A stretch of 64,000 nucleotides of DNA from Algoriphagus zhangzhouensis (GCF_900148515.1 NZ_FRXN01000004.1:372001-436000); one strand, 5' to 3'; positions 10,219 to 19,530 are shown, counted from the first letter of the stretch. Notes: generated from the letters alone by a model not told the origin. Translations and numbers: made by a program.

Positions 10219-10944
10219 ATGAATAAAAGTTTTTTTTTATTGGCCCTTATCTGGGTATTGGTGGTTCCGGCATTCGGGCAAAGCAATTCTTTAGAAGTCA
10301 ATAATCTGGAAAGGTATAAAGAGGAGCTTCCTTATTTCCAGGAATTAATTACAGGCGGACAATACACTAATCCACCTCAGAACTATGAAGGATATCCCTA
10401 TTTGCTAGGTAAAAGCTTTGAATTGGGGACTTTGACGATCAATCAGATTTACTATCCTGAAGTACTTCTCTTATATGATATTAGGTATGATCAATTGATT
10501 ACACTTCATCCGATTTTTTCTCAAAACCTATTGATTAAGCCAGAGAAAATTAATGGTTTTAGTCTCTCAAATCTAAGTTCATTCCAGCGGTTGATTGGAA
10601 ATGAATCTTATTTGTATAATCAGAATGGCTTCTATGAAATCATTGAAGAGGGGAAAATGAATCTGATTTCCAAGCATTACAAAACGGTGGTCAGATCGAA
10701 GGAATTAGGGGATTATTTTGCTTCCTACGAGGAATTTGAAGATTTCTTTTTTTATGATGGTAGTGAGTTTTTTCCTGTCACTTCAAAAAAGAAGGCTATT
10801 CAACTTCTGGACGTTCCCAAAAAATCAGTTAGAGAAAACATTATCAAAAGAGGAATCTATTTCAATAGAGATAAAAGAGAATTTTTGAAATCTCTTGTCC
10901 TCCTATCCAATACAACTAGTTCTAATTTGAGCAATGATGAGTAA
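10219..10944 (+). CDS. Secreted protein, paralogue A of a small family linked to DUF4249 lipoproteins
   Basis: The 241-residue product has a Sec signal peptide (MNKSFFLLALIWVLVVPAFGQ). The mature part shares long stretches with the protein at 12190-12897: PYFQELITGGQY is identical, followed by similar blocks around LxxYPxVxLxYD, LxxHPIxxQxLLIxPEK and a basic C-terminus. I do not recognise a named family. Its stop overlaps the start of a DUF4249 lipoprotein by 11 bases, indicating coupled translation. The role is unknown; secretion and linkage suggest the envelope. Confidence 0.75.
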   Translation: MNKSFFLLALIWVLVVPAFGQSNSLEVNNLERYKEELPYFQELITGGQYTNPPQNYEGYPYLLGKSFELGTLTINQIYYPEVLLLYDIRYDQLITLHPIFSQNLLIKPEKINGFSLSNLSSFQRLIGNESYLYNQNGFYEIIEEGKMNLISKHYKTVVRSKELGDYFASYEEFEDFFFYDGSEFFPVTSKKKAIQLLDVPKKSVRENIIKRGIYFNRDKREFLKSLVLLSNTTSSNLSNDE

Positions 10945-12094
10945 GAAGGTAATAGGCATTGCCTGTTTTTTGATTATAAGTCTTTTAGGATGTCGAGAGG
11001 AATTTGAACCCAAGATCTCTGGTTCAGATTCTCGGATTTTGGTTGTTGAGGGGTATTTGGATACTGATGGTGTTTCGAGCTTACTCAGTCTAAGTTATAC
11101 CCAAAGCCTTCAATCTGATATTCAGGATTTCCCAAAAGTTTTGGGAGCGACGGTTTATCTTGAAGCTTCTTCAGGGGAAAGGTTTTACTTATCTGAAGCT
11201 GGAGGAGGGGACTATAGGTTTGAACAGGATATTTCTGAAGAAGATACTTTTGTCCTAAAAATTTTCTTACCAGAAGGTGAAAGTTATTCCTCCAGGGAAT
11301 TGAAGCCTCTAAATTCAACAGATATTATAGAAGTCGATTATGAAAAGAATGAGGATGGAGTCGAAATTTTCATCACCACACAAGGAGATGAAAATACCGA
11401 TGATTTTCTATGGACGTATGAAGAAACATGGGCTTTTAAACCTCCTTTCCCTTCTAATTTTAAATATGATCAGGAACTCAAAGATGTTGTAGAAAGGACT
11501 GAGTCTGAGAAATACGATTTATGCTATAGAAGTGAAGCGAATTCAGCCTTGATTCTCCAGTCTTCTTCCAATTTCGAAGATCAATTGGTATTCCGTCAAC
11601 CTATACTTCAGATTAATCATGGTGATGAAAGATTGTCTGAAAGGTATAGCATTTTAATTACTCAAAAGGCTTTGGCACCAGATGCGACAGAATTTTGGGA
11701 AAATCTGAGAGAAAACACAGATGATTTGGGGACTATTTTTAGTCCACTTCCTTCACAGATTCAAGGAAATATGGTTCATGATCAAAACCCTGAAATTCCA
11801 GTTATCGGTCAAGTTGGTTTGGGAAAAGTGAGTCAAAAAAGGCTGTTTATTGATATTCTGGAAGTGTATCCTTGGCAACCTGAAGTAGATGATTACTTTG
11901 GGTGTTCTTTAGGGGCAGATACTGTATTTGTAATCAACTATGAGGCTGAATTTCGCTTTGGTAATAAGGTGCCGACGTATCCGATTTACACTGTAAATGG
12001 GTTAGTACCTATTGGTTATTTATATTCTGAAGAAAGGTGTGTGGATTGTACTTTGAGAGGAAGTAATGTTGCTCCGGAATTTTGGGAAGATTGA
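10934..12094 (+). CDS. DUF4249 family lipoprotein (copy A)
   Basis: The 386-residue lipoprotein has a lipobox ending at Cys20 (ISLLGC), followed by REEFEP. Acidic residues just after the lipid-bearing Cys resemble the Bacteroidota lipoprotein surface-export signal, so surface exposure is plausible. DUF4249 features seen here and in the two copies at 15634 and 16791 are VVEGYLD near the N-terminus, GDENTDDFLWTYEETW mid-protein, DLCYR, and a C-terminal CVDCTL..PEFW. The family usually accompanies TonB-dependent receptors; its function is not established. The start could also be the second ATG at 10937. Confidence 0.85.
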   Translation: MMSKKVIGIACFLIISLLGCREEFEPKISGSDSRILVVEGYLDTDGVSSLLSLSYTQSLQSDIQDFPKVLGATVYLEASSGERFYLSEAGGGDYRFEQDISEEDTFVLKIFLPEGESYSSRELKPLNSTDIIEVDYEKNEDGVEIFITTQGDENTDDFLWTYEETWAFKPPFPSNFKYDQELKDVVERTESEKYDLCYRSEANSALILQSSSNFEDQLVFRQPILQINHGDERLSERYSILITQKALAPDATEFWENLRENTDDLGTIFSPLPSQIQGNMVHDQNPEIPVIGQVGLGKVSQKRLFIDILEVYPWQPEVDDYFGCSLGADTVFVINYEAEFRFGNKVPTYPIYTVNGLVPIGYLYSEERCVDCTLRGSNVAPEFWED

Positions 12095-12143
12095 CGATTA
12101 TAAAATATCCTTTCAAATAATTCTAAAACCACCTAAAATTATT

Positions 12144-12169
12144 TTGATTAAAACAAGATCTTAACTTTG
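12144..12169 (+). promoter_or_regulatory. Probable promoter of the second small-protein/receptor unit
   Basis: TAACTTTG (12162-12169) matches the -7 consensus. A TTG at 12144-12146 is the nearest -33 candidate but the 15-base spacer is short. The box ends 20 bases before the ATG at 12190. It would drive 12190-19530, in which every later gene is overlapping or within 2 bases. Confidence 0.45.
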
Positions 12170-12189
12170 AATGAATCGTATTTTGCTTT

Positions 12190-12897
12190 ATGAAAGAAAT
12201 TAAATTTTTCATTTTATTTCTTGTTTTTGCTTCTTCTGCCAAGGCTCAAGTCGCAAGCGATAGTTTGAAGTATTTAGCTTCTTATAAGCAGGAAATTCCT
12301 TATTTCCAGGAATTAATTACAGGAGGACAATATGCTGAAGCTCCCAAAACCATTGAGGGGCATCCATTTTATTTTTCGAGACAATTTGAAAATGGAAGCC
12401 TTCAAATCAATGGGATTACATATCCGCAAGTTCCATTGATGTATGATTCTTATAGAGACCAAGTGTTGACTTTTCATCCGATCTATAATCAGAAAATTCT
12501 GATCAATCCTGAAAAAGTAGATCAGTTTAGATTAGCCAATGGAGATAGGTTTCAGTTTTTTGAAGGAAACTCAGGCTTTCTTTATCATTTAAACGGACTC
12601 TATAAAGTACTCAATGACGGCGATGTTTTGGGTTTGGTGAAAGAGTTTAAGACCACAAAGGACAAAAATGATATTAGTAAGTATACCGATGTTTTTGTAG
12701 AAAAAACTGAGTTCTTTATTTGGAAGAAGGGCGAGTTTTTCAAAATAGGTAAAGCCAAACAAATACCGATTGTATTAAACGTAGATAAGAAACAATTAAA
12801 AAGGACGATGAAAAAGCAAGGTGTAAGATTTAAATCTGAGCCAGAGAAATATTTGTCCTTAGCCATTTCAGAGGCTAAAAAACTGAATGACAATTGA
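12190..12897 (+). CDS. Secreted protein, paralogue B of the small DUF4249-linked family
   Basis: The 235-residue product has a signal peptide (MKEIKFFILFLVFASSAKAQ) and is colinear with the protein at 10219-10944. A 26-base block is identical between the two genes (10330-10355 and 12298-12323), more than the surrounding divergence predicts. Here the gene directly precedes the TonB-dependent receptor rather than a DUF4249 gene. No catalytic motif is recognisable. Confidence 0.75.
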   Translation: MKEIKFFILFLVFASSAKAQVASDSLKYLASYKQEIPYFQELITGGQYAEAPKTIEGHPFYFSRQFENGSLQINGITYPQVPLMYDSYRDQVLTFHPIYNQKILINPEKVDQFRLANGDRFQFFEGNSGFLYHLNGLYKVLNDGDVLGLVKEFKTTKDKNDISKYTDVFVEKTEFFIWKKGEFFKIGKAKQIPIVLNVDKKQLKRTMKKQGVRFKSEPEKYLSLAISEAKKLNDN

Positions 12898-12901
12898 CCC
12901 A

Positions 12902-15634
12902 ATGAAACAATTTTACTTTGTATTTCTTTTTCTATTGATGGGGACCGGAGTGTCCTTTTCTCAGGATATTCAAGAGCCCCGAATAAGTGGATTCTTCCCC
13001 GGGATTTCTTTCCAAAGATTTATGGAAAGAGTGGAGGAAGAGACTCCTTATCACTTTTATTTTAAATCAGAAGATATAGCCGAACTGACAGTAAACTTAC
13101 AAGCTGATCAAAGTAAGTTGAGTGATTTGTTAGATGCTATTTTTCTAAAAACCGATTTCCATTACTCTTTCGGAAATGAATTCAGCGTATTTATTTCCAA
13201 AGGAGAAAAGCTTCAAACTCAACTTCCAGAAGGATTTTTTAGAAATGTTTCAAGATCAGAATCAGATCTAAATGGAGAGGTGGATGAGGCATTTGTTCGA
13301 AATAATCGATTTGTAATTGGAGAATTGGCTCCGGGTCAGACAAAGGCAAAATTGAGTGGGGTAGTAAGAAGTTTGGAAAATGGAGAGCCTATTTCCGGTG
13401 CTATCGTTTTTGAGAAAATTGATTTTACACGCTCTGTTTCTGCTCCTGATGGTTCTTATAGCATCGTTTTGCCAATCGGAAAGCACACGATTTATATTCA
13501 AAATTTGGGTGGCTATATCGAACAGAGATTGATTGATTTGAGAGGAGATGGGGAGTTAAATATGAGTATTGGAGAAAGCATCTATTCCTTAAGTGAGGTG
13601 GTGGTTAATTCAGGGGCAATCAACCACATCAGTAGACCTGAAATGGGAGTGCAAACTTTGTCTGTAAACGAAATGAAAAAGCTTCCTGCAGTATTAGGAG
13701 AAGTGGATGTATTGAAAGGGATTTTGGTTTTGCCAGGAGTAAATACTGTTGGAGAGGCAAGTGTGGGCTTCAATGTGCGTGGTGGTGCGGCAGATCAGAA
13801 CTTGGTTTTGTATGAAAACTCAACTCTTTTCAACCCCTCGCATTTATTTGGATTCTTTTCCGCAATCAACGCAGATGCTGTGGAGAGTGTAGAGTTGCAT
13901 AAGGCAGGAATTCCAGCAAGCTACGGGGGAAGACTATCATCCGTATTGCAAGTGAAACCAAAATTTGGAAGAACGGATAAGATTGGAGGAAGTGGAGGAA
14001 TTGGTCTTTTGACAAGTAGACTTAGCTTGGAAGGTCCGTTGGGAGAAAACACCACTTTCTTGGTTGCAGGTAGAAGTACTTATTCAGATTGGGTGTTGGA
14101 CTGGCTGGAAGATAGGGCTGATTTCAATGCCAGTAGAGCTAATTTTTATGATGTCAATTTGAATCTCCGACATCAATTTGGAGAGAAGGATGTTTTCGAA
14201 TTTACAGGGTATTTCAGCAAGGATAATTTCCGATTTGATCCAGATACAGTTTACGGATATCAAAACCAGAATTTCGCAGCCAAATGGACACATTATTTCA
14301 ATGAGCAGGTTGAAGCCAGTTTCTCAGGAGGTAGGGATTCTTATGATTTTGAAATAATAGGAGAAGATAATCCTTTGAACTCTTATCAATTTGGGTTTGG
14401 GATAGATCAGACTTTTGCCAAAGTGGATATAAGACAGGATTATGAAGATCGGCATATCTTCAATTATGGGATTCACCTGAATCATATCCAATTGGATCCT
14501 GGGAAAATAAGGCCTTATGGTCCCGAATCAATTGTTATTGCAGATGAAGTGGAAAGAGAACAGGCACTCGAAACCTCCTTGTTTTTCTCAGATGAATTTG
14601 AAATAAATGATCAATGGATGGTCAGTGGAGGACTTAGGTATAATCTTTATAATTATCTGGGGCCACAGACGACTTTTACTTATCCTGATGGTTCCTCCTT
14701 TTCAGAACAAGATGTAAATGGTGAGGTGAGCCATGAATCCGGTAAGTTTATTAAAACGTATCATGGACCAGAATTTAGATTTTCGGCCAGGTATTCATTG
14801 AATAACCAATCATCTCTAAAAGCAGGGGTGAATTCCATGCGCCAAAATATTCACCTACTGAGTAATACTTCAGTCATTTCTCCAACAGATACTTGGAAAC
14901 TGAGTGATGGTTTTATCCGGCCACAAACAGGAATCCAATATGCATTGGGGTACTTCAGAAACATGGCTCTAAATACATTGGAGTTTTCTGCTGAAGTGTA
15001 TTACAAAACCATGAGAAATCTTCTGGATTATAGAAGTGGGGCTACCATTATTCTCAATGATGATGTGGAGCAAGATGTGTTGAATACGGATGGGAGAGCT
15101 TATGGTTTGGAGTTGTTTTTGAAAAAGAGTAGTGGTAGACTGACAGGGTCTGTTTCTTATACCTATGCTAGATCCTTGCTCAGAACCAATGAAGCTGAAA
15201 CAAAAGAAAAGATCAATGATGGAGATGAATATTCCAGCAACTTTGATCAGCCTCATCACGCAGTTTTGATTTTGAACTATGAGGTGAGTAAGAGGTTCAA
15301 TGCCACTTTCTCGGGTAATTACAGCACAGGAAGACCGATCACTTTACCAGTAAGCAAGTTTGAATATGGGGGTAGCGAAAGAGTTTATTTCACTGAAAGA
15401 AATGCCCAGCGAGTACCAGATTACCTCAGATTAGACCTTTCGATCAATTTGGAAGGAAATCACAAAGTGAAGAAGCTTGCGCATTCCTCTTGGTCATTTG
15501 GAGTGTACAATTTGTTAGGAAGAGCCAATCCTTATTCAATATACTTTGTGCCACAAGGAGGAGCTTTGCAAGGCTATAAGCTTTCCATATTTGGTACCCA
15601 GATTCCGTTCGTTACCTACAATTTCAGATTCTGA
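12902..15634 (+). CDS. TonB-dependent receptor with STN and carboxypeptidase-regulatory domains
   Basis: From the ATG at 12902 the product is 910 residues, beginning with a signal peptide (MKQFYFVFLFLLMGTGVSFS). The frame is open to 12887 but that start would spoil the signal. Order: an STN-like domain (about 25-95, FMERVEEETPYHFYFKSEDI), a CarboxypepD-regulatory-like domain (about 145-230, LSGVVRSLENGEPISGAIV), the plug (about 255-360, SVGFNVRGGAADQNLVLYEN), and a 22-strand-type barrel. It imports an unknown substrate across the outer membrane using TonB. Its stop shares a base with the next ATG (TGATG), so a DUF4249 lipoprotein is translationally coupled to it. Confidence 0.93.
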   Translation: MKQFYFVFLFLLMGTGVSFSQDIQEPRISGFFPGISFQRFMERVEEETPYHFYFKSEDIAELTVNLQADQSKLSDLLDAIFLKTDFHYSFGNEFSVFISKGEKLQTQLPEGFFRNVSRSESDLNGEVDEAFVRNNRFVIGELAPGQTKAKLSGVVRSLENGEPISGAIVFEKIDFTRSVSAPDGSYSIVLPIGKHTIYIQNLGGYIEQRLIDLRGDGELNMSIGESIYSLSEVVVNSGAINHISRPEMGVQTLSVNEMKKLPAVLGEVDVLKGILVLPGVNTVGEASVGFNVRGGAADQNLVLYENSTLFNPSHLFGFFSAINADAVESVELHKAGIPASYGGRLSSVLQVKPKFGRTDKIGGSGGIGLLTSRLSLEGPLGENTTFLVAGRSTYSDWVLDWLEDRADFNASRANFYDVNLNLRHQFGEKDVFEFTGYFSKDNFRFDPDTVYGYQNQNFAAKWTHYFNEQVEASFSGGRDSYDFEIIGEDNPLNSYQFGFGIDQTFAKVDIRQDYEDRHIFNYGIHLNHIQLDPGKIRPYGPESIVIADEVEREQALETSLFFSDEFEINDQWMVSGGLRYNLYNYLGPQTTFTYPDGSSFSEQDVNGEVSHESGKFIKTYHGPEFRFSARYSLNNQSSLKAGVNSMRQNIHLLSNTSVISPTDTWKLSDGFIRPQTGIQYALGYFRNMALNTLEFSAEVYYKTMRNLLDYRSGATIILNDDVEQDVLNTDGRAYGLELFLKKSSGRLTGSVSYTYARSLLRTNEAETKEKINDGDEYSSNFDQPHHAVLILNYEVSKRFNATFSGNYSTGRPITLPVSKFEYGGSERVYFTERNAQRVPDYLRLDLSINLEGNHKVKKLAHSSWSFGVYNLLGRANPYSIYFVPQGGALQGYKLSIFGTQIPFVTYNFRF

Positions 15635-16794
15635 TGAGATTCTTCAGGAGTCCACAACATATTGCCCTGCTTTGCATATTGGTGTTTTTGACATCATGTA
15701 GGGAAGAGTTTTTTCCAGAAATTGAAACTCAAGCGACAGGCATTTTAGTAGTCGAGGGCTATTTGGATTCTGAAGGGATTAGTAGTGACCTGAAACTTTC
15801 CTATACAGCTCCCATCACCTATGACGATGTACCTGCCGTGGTTCGAGGGGCTTCTTTACAATTGATTTCAAATTCAGGCGATCAATATTCTTTTATTGAA
15901 AAAGGTGAGGGTGTCTACTCGTTTCAGCAAGATTTGGATGAGTCCCAAACCTACTATTTGAAAATCCAATTAATAAATGGCGAAGAATTCTATAGTGATC
16001 CTATTCAACCGATCATCACACCTCCCATTTTAGAAGCGGGATATGCCAGAGATGAGGAAGGTGTTGAGATTTTTGTCAATGCAAAGGGCGATGAAAATGC
16101 TGATGATTTTTTATGGACTTTTGAAGAGACATGGATTATTAGACCAAGGATAAGAAGCACCTATATTTTCGATAAAGACCTGAATGCTGTTCGTACCAGA
16201 ACGGAAGAGGAAAGAAATGATCTTTGCTATCGAACCTTGGAGAGTCCGGATATTTTGTTGGAAACGAGTTCGAGATTTGAGAATCAAGTGGTTTTTCGAC
16301 AAACTATTTCAGAAATCCCGACAAATGATCAAAGGCTTGCAGAGAAGTATAGCGTACTGATTTCACAAAAGGCATTGGACTCCAAAGCGGTGGAGTTTTG
16401 GGAGATCTTGAAGAAGAATTCATTGGATTTAGGCTCTTTTTTCAGTCCTTTACCATCTATCATTTCTGGAAATATTCATTCAATCGATGGGGCTAGCGGA
16501 GCAGTGGGATATGTGAGTATAGGTGTAGTTAGACAAGAACGAATCTTTATAGAAAATAATGAGGTTCAACCTTGGTATTTTTCTGACCCGGAATTTGACG
16601 ATTGTTTTATTTCTGAAGAGGCATTGTACATTGGGACGAGCGCTTTCTATAGCACATTTAATGGGTCTGGAGTAGCTCCAGTTAGGGAACTGATTGAGGG
16701 GACTTCAATCGTAGCTTATTATTATGCACCGACTAGATGTGTGGATTGTACTTTGTATGGAGACAAAGAGAAACCTGAATTTTGGATAGAATGA
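15634..16794 (+). CDS. DUF4249 family lipoprotein (copy B)
   Basis: The 386-residue lipoprotein has Cys22 in VFLTSC followed by REEFFPE, a possible surface-export signal. It shares with copies A and C the blocks GDENADDFLWTFEETW, DLCYR, LVxxQTISE-like region, EFDDCF and RCVDCTLYG..KPEFW. It directly follows the TonB-dependent receptor with a TGATG overlap, the arrangement usual for DUF4249 genes. It is therefore the most likely functional partner of the receptor. Confidence 0.85.
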   Translation: MRFFRSPQHIALLCILVFLTSCREEFFPEIETQATGILVVEGYLDSEGISSDLKLSYTAPITYDDVPAVVRGASLQLISNSGDQYSFIEKGEGVYSFQQDLDESQTYYLKIQLINGEEFYSDPIQPIITPPILEAGYARDEEGVEIFVNAKGDENADDFLWTFEETWIIRPRIRSTYIFDKDLNAVRTRTEEERNDLCYRTLESPDILLETSSRFENQVVFRQTISEIPTNDQRLAEKYSVLISQKALDSKAVEFWEILKKNSLDLGSFFSPLPSIISGNIHSIDGASGAVGYVSIGVVRQERIFIENNEVQPWYFSDPEFDDCFISEEALYIGTSAFYSTFNGSGVAPVRELIEGTSIVAYYYAPTRCVDCTLYGDKEKPEFWIE

Positions 16795-17939
16795 GGACTC
16801 TTTTCAAATCGGTAATAACTCTTTTAGTGCTGGTCTATTTGTCAGCTTGTAGGGAGGTCTACGAGCCAGAAGTAAATCAATTGGACCAAAGAGTTCTTGT
16901 AGTGGAAGGCTATTTGGATTCTGAGGGATTGAAAAGCGAATTAAGACTTAGTAAGACCTCAGAGTTAGGTGCGGATAGTTCTCCTTCTCCTGAATTAGGT
17001 GCTTCAGTTGAATTGATATCAAGTTCTGGTGCTACTTACCCACTAGTGGAGGAAGGGGATGGATTGTATGTTTTTCAAGCGGATATTTCTAAAGAAAATA
17101 CCTATCATCTCTCTATTCAATTGTCAAATGGAGAACAAGTTTTAAGTGATCCGATTCAACCGATATTGACACCTCCGATTCTTGAAGCTGGCTTTGTTAA
17201 AGATGAAGCAGGAATAGAAGTTTTTGTCAATACCCAAGGCGATGAAAACGCAGATGATTTTTTATGGACTTATGAAGAAACTTGGATTTTTCTACCTAGA
17301 GTTAGGGTGACTTTTATTTATAAGCCAGGCGAAGGAGTTGTGAATAGAAATGATGATGAAAGGATAGATCTTTGCTACAAAACTGTAAGGAATGCCGGGG
17401 TATTGCTGGAAACAAGTTCCAGGTTTGAGGATCAGGTAGTTTTTCGACAAACGATAAAAGAGTTTGAAGAAGGGGATCCAAGAATGCAGAAAAGATATAG
17501 CATTCTGGTTTCTCAGAAAGCCATTCCTCAAGACGCTGTCGAATTCTGGGAGACGTTGAAAAGAAATTCTGAGGATATAGGAACTGTATTTAGTCCATTA
17601 CCTTCCTTAATTGGAGGAAATTTGCATTTCGTTGTAGATGAGAATCGGCCAGTCATTGGCCAGATTAGTATCGGTGTAGTACAACAATCAAGAATATTTA
17701 TCGACCGAGAGGAGATATTGCCTTGGGAGATTTTTACTCCCGAATTTGATGATTGTTTTATCGGTACAGATACGATTAGAACTTCAATGTATGGGCAAAC
17801 ATTTTCTAGCGGAGCAGTATTGCCAGCTAGGGTAGTTCCTGGCCCCATGGGGCCTTTAGGATACTTTACAACAGATAGGCGATGTGCGGATTGTACGCTC
17901 TATGCTGATCGAGAAAAACCGGCTTTCTGGATAGACTGA
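16791..17939 (+). CDS. DUF4249 family lipoprotein (copy C)
   Basis: From the ATG at 16791 the protein is 382 residues; this start overlaps the preceding stop as ATGA and places the lipobox at LVYLSAC (Cys20). A TTG at 16782 is open but would add three residues with no benefit. It is closest to copy B (shared DPIQPI.TPPILEAG block and GDENADDFLWTYEETW) and probably arose from it by tandem duplication. Conserved cysteines: DLCYK, EFDDCF and RCADCT. Confidence 0.85.
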   Translation: MRTLFKSVITLLVLVYLSACREVYEPEVNQLDQRVLVVEGYLDSEGLKSELRLSKTSELGADSSPSPELGASVELISSSGATYPLVEEGDGLYVFQADISKENTYHLSIQLSNGEQVLSDPIQPILTPPILEAGFVKDEAGIEVFVNTQGDENADDFLWTYEETWIFLPRVRVTFIYKPGEGVVNRNDDERIDLCYKTVRNAGVLLETSSRFEDQVVFRQTIKEFEEGDPRMQKRYSILVSQKAIPQDAVEFWETLKRNSEDIGTVFSPLPSLIGGNLHFVVDENRPVIGQISIGVVQQSRIFIDREEILPWEIFTPEFDDCFIGTDTIRTSMYGQTFSSGAVLPARVVPGPMGPLGYFTTDRRCADCTLYADREKPAFWID

Positions 17940-17940
17940 T

Positions 17941-19530
17941 ATGAAAAATAAACCAAAAATAATCTTAATTACCCTTTTTTTGGCACTAGCTAAATTGAGT
18001 TTAGCACAAACGGTCCAAGAAGAAATTGAATTTGATATTCCTAAAACTCTATTTTTTACGGATGAAAAAATCTGGATCAGGACTTCAATAAATTCATTAG
18101 GAAATATAGCTGAATCCCAAGTTCTTTATGCCGAGCTTATAGATGAAAAGAGCCGTTCTTGGGCTTTGGGAAAGATTCCTTTAGAAAATGGGAAAGCGCT
18201 AAACTATTTAGGGTTGGACTCTAAAATCCCTTCGGGTAATTATTTGCTAAGAGTTTATACGAGGATTTCTGCCAATGATCCAACTGGAAATGGTATCAAA
18301 CAAAGACTTGTTACAGTTCTAAATCCAAGCTTGCCTCCTCGATCAACCTCTGAAGGTGAAGTTGATTTTAAAGTAAGTTCTTCTTCCAATACATTGGTTA
18401 AATCTTCCTATTCAGCCAATCAAAATATTGAACTTGATCTGCCATCTGAGGAAATAGAATCGATTCATGTTTCAGTGATGAACCCCTATTTGGAAGGGAG
18501 AGAAGGAGAATTGAATTCACAAGATATCTATCAAACCATCAATCCTGAAATATTCGTTCCGGAGCTTTTTGGACACATCGTTCATGGAAAATTGATTGGG
18601 GCAGAGATTGATACGACCCAAACCTATTTTCTCTCAGCTCATGGCGAAAAGTCCGCGTTATTTACGGATAGGCCTGATTTGGATGGGAATCTCTTTTTTG
18701 ATTTGGGAGGTTTTAGACATTGGGATCATTTGCTGATCCAAGTCGAAGAAGGTACGGCCATACCAGATTTGGAAATTGTAAGTCCGGGGCCAAAGACTAC
18801 ATTCAAAACGGGATTCTCTATTCCTGAGCTAGTAATCCATCCAGAAGATGCAAAATGGCTGGAAGAGTTGAAAATGGCGTCCGCTTTAGAGCCATATTAC
18901 AATCAGGAATATCGCTATGATTCGATTCCTGTCGTAACTGGATTTGTTGCCGATCAAACGTATTTGTTGGATGATTACACTCGATTTGAGACAGTAGAGA
19001 CTGTTATCAAAGAATACGTTCCCGGAGTCGCTATTAGAAGGCGAGATAAGTTGAAAGAATTCCGATTGTTGAATAACCCCGCCAATTCAATGTTTGATAG
19101 TAATCCATTGATGATGGTGGATGCACTTCCGGTTTTCAATTCTGATATGTTGGCAAACTTCAACCCGAAGTTTTTTAAAAAACTAGAAGTATTGAATCGC
19201 GAGTTTTATCTAAACGACAGAACTTATGCAGGGGTAATAAACTTCTCGTCCTACGAAAATAATTTCGGGCTTTTTCCAGTGCCAGATCAAGTCTTGTATT
19301 TGGATTATCCAGGAGTCAATCCATTTATCAGTTTTGAGGGAGATTTTGCTCAAAAGAGCGTAATCGATACCAGAAGCCCTGACTTTAGATCAGTGTTGTA
19401 TTGGGAAGAGGACGTTTCAGGCAAGAAAGTAGAGTTTTCTACCTCCAATATGAAGGGTATTTATGAATTGGTTATTCAATTTAAAGACAAGAATAAATCT
19501 CCGATCACAGAAACTTTGAAAGTGGATTAA
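17941..19530 (+). CDS. Secreted MG2-like protein with a C-terminal receptor-plug-like module
   Basis: The 529-residue product has a signal peptide (MKNKPKIILITLFLALAKLSLA). The N-terminal region resembles a macroglobulin MG2-type beta-sandwich (residues about 28-130, DIPKTLFFTDEKIWIRT and SGNYLLRVYTR). Near residues 375-440, MMVDALPVFNSDMLANF and FFKKLEVLNREFYLNDR followed by AGVINFSSY read like the plug domain of TonB-dependent receptors, but no barrel follows. It starts 1 base after the DUF4249 copy C stop and ends the operon. Its stop shares TTAA with the convergent mscS-family gene. The domain calls are from pattern reading and need a profile search. Confidence 0.65.
   Translation: MKNKPKIILITLFLALAKLSLAQTVQEEIEFDIPKTLFFTDEKIWIRTSINSLGNIAESQVLYAELIDEKSRSWALGKIPLENGKALNYLGLDSKIPSGNYLLRVYTRISANDPTGNGIKQRLVTVLNPSLPPRSTSEGEVDFKVSSSSNTLVKSSYSANQNIELDLPSEEIESIHVSVMNPYLEGREGELNSQDIYQTINPEIFVPELFGHIVHGKLIGAEIDTTQTYFLSAHGEKSALFTDRPDLDGNLFFDLGGFRHWDHLLIQVEEGTAIPDLEIVSPGPKTTFKTGFSIPELVIHPEDAKWLEELKMASALEPYYNQEYRYDSIPVVTGFVADQTYLLDDYTRFETVETVIKEYVPGVAIRRRDKLKEFRLLNNPANSMFDSNPLMMVDALPVFNSDMLANFNPKFFKKLEVLNREFYLNDRTYAGVINFSSYENNFGLFPVPDQVLYLDYPGVNPFISFEGDFAQKSVIDTRSPDFRSVLYWEEDVSGKKVEFSTSNMKGIYELVIQFKDKNKSPITETLKVD

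Noticed and set aside
12600..12902. 100-residue reverse frame opposite the second small secreted protein
   Set aside because: Shadow of an intact signal-peptide protein that has a close paralogue in the same cluster.
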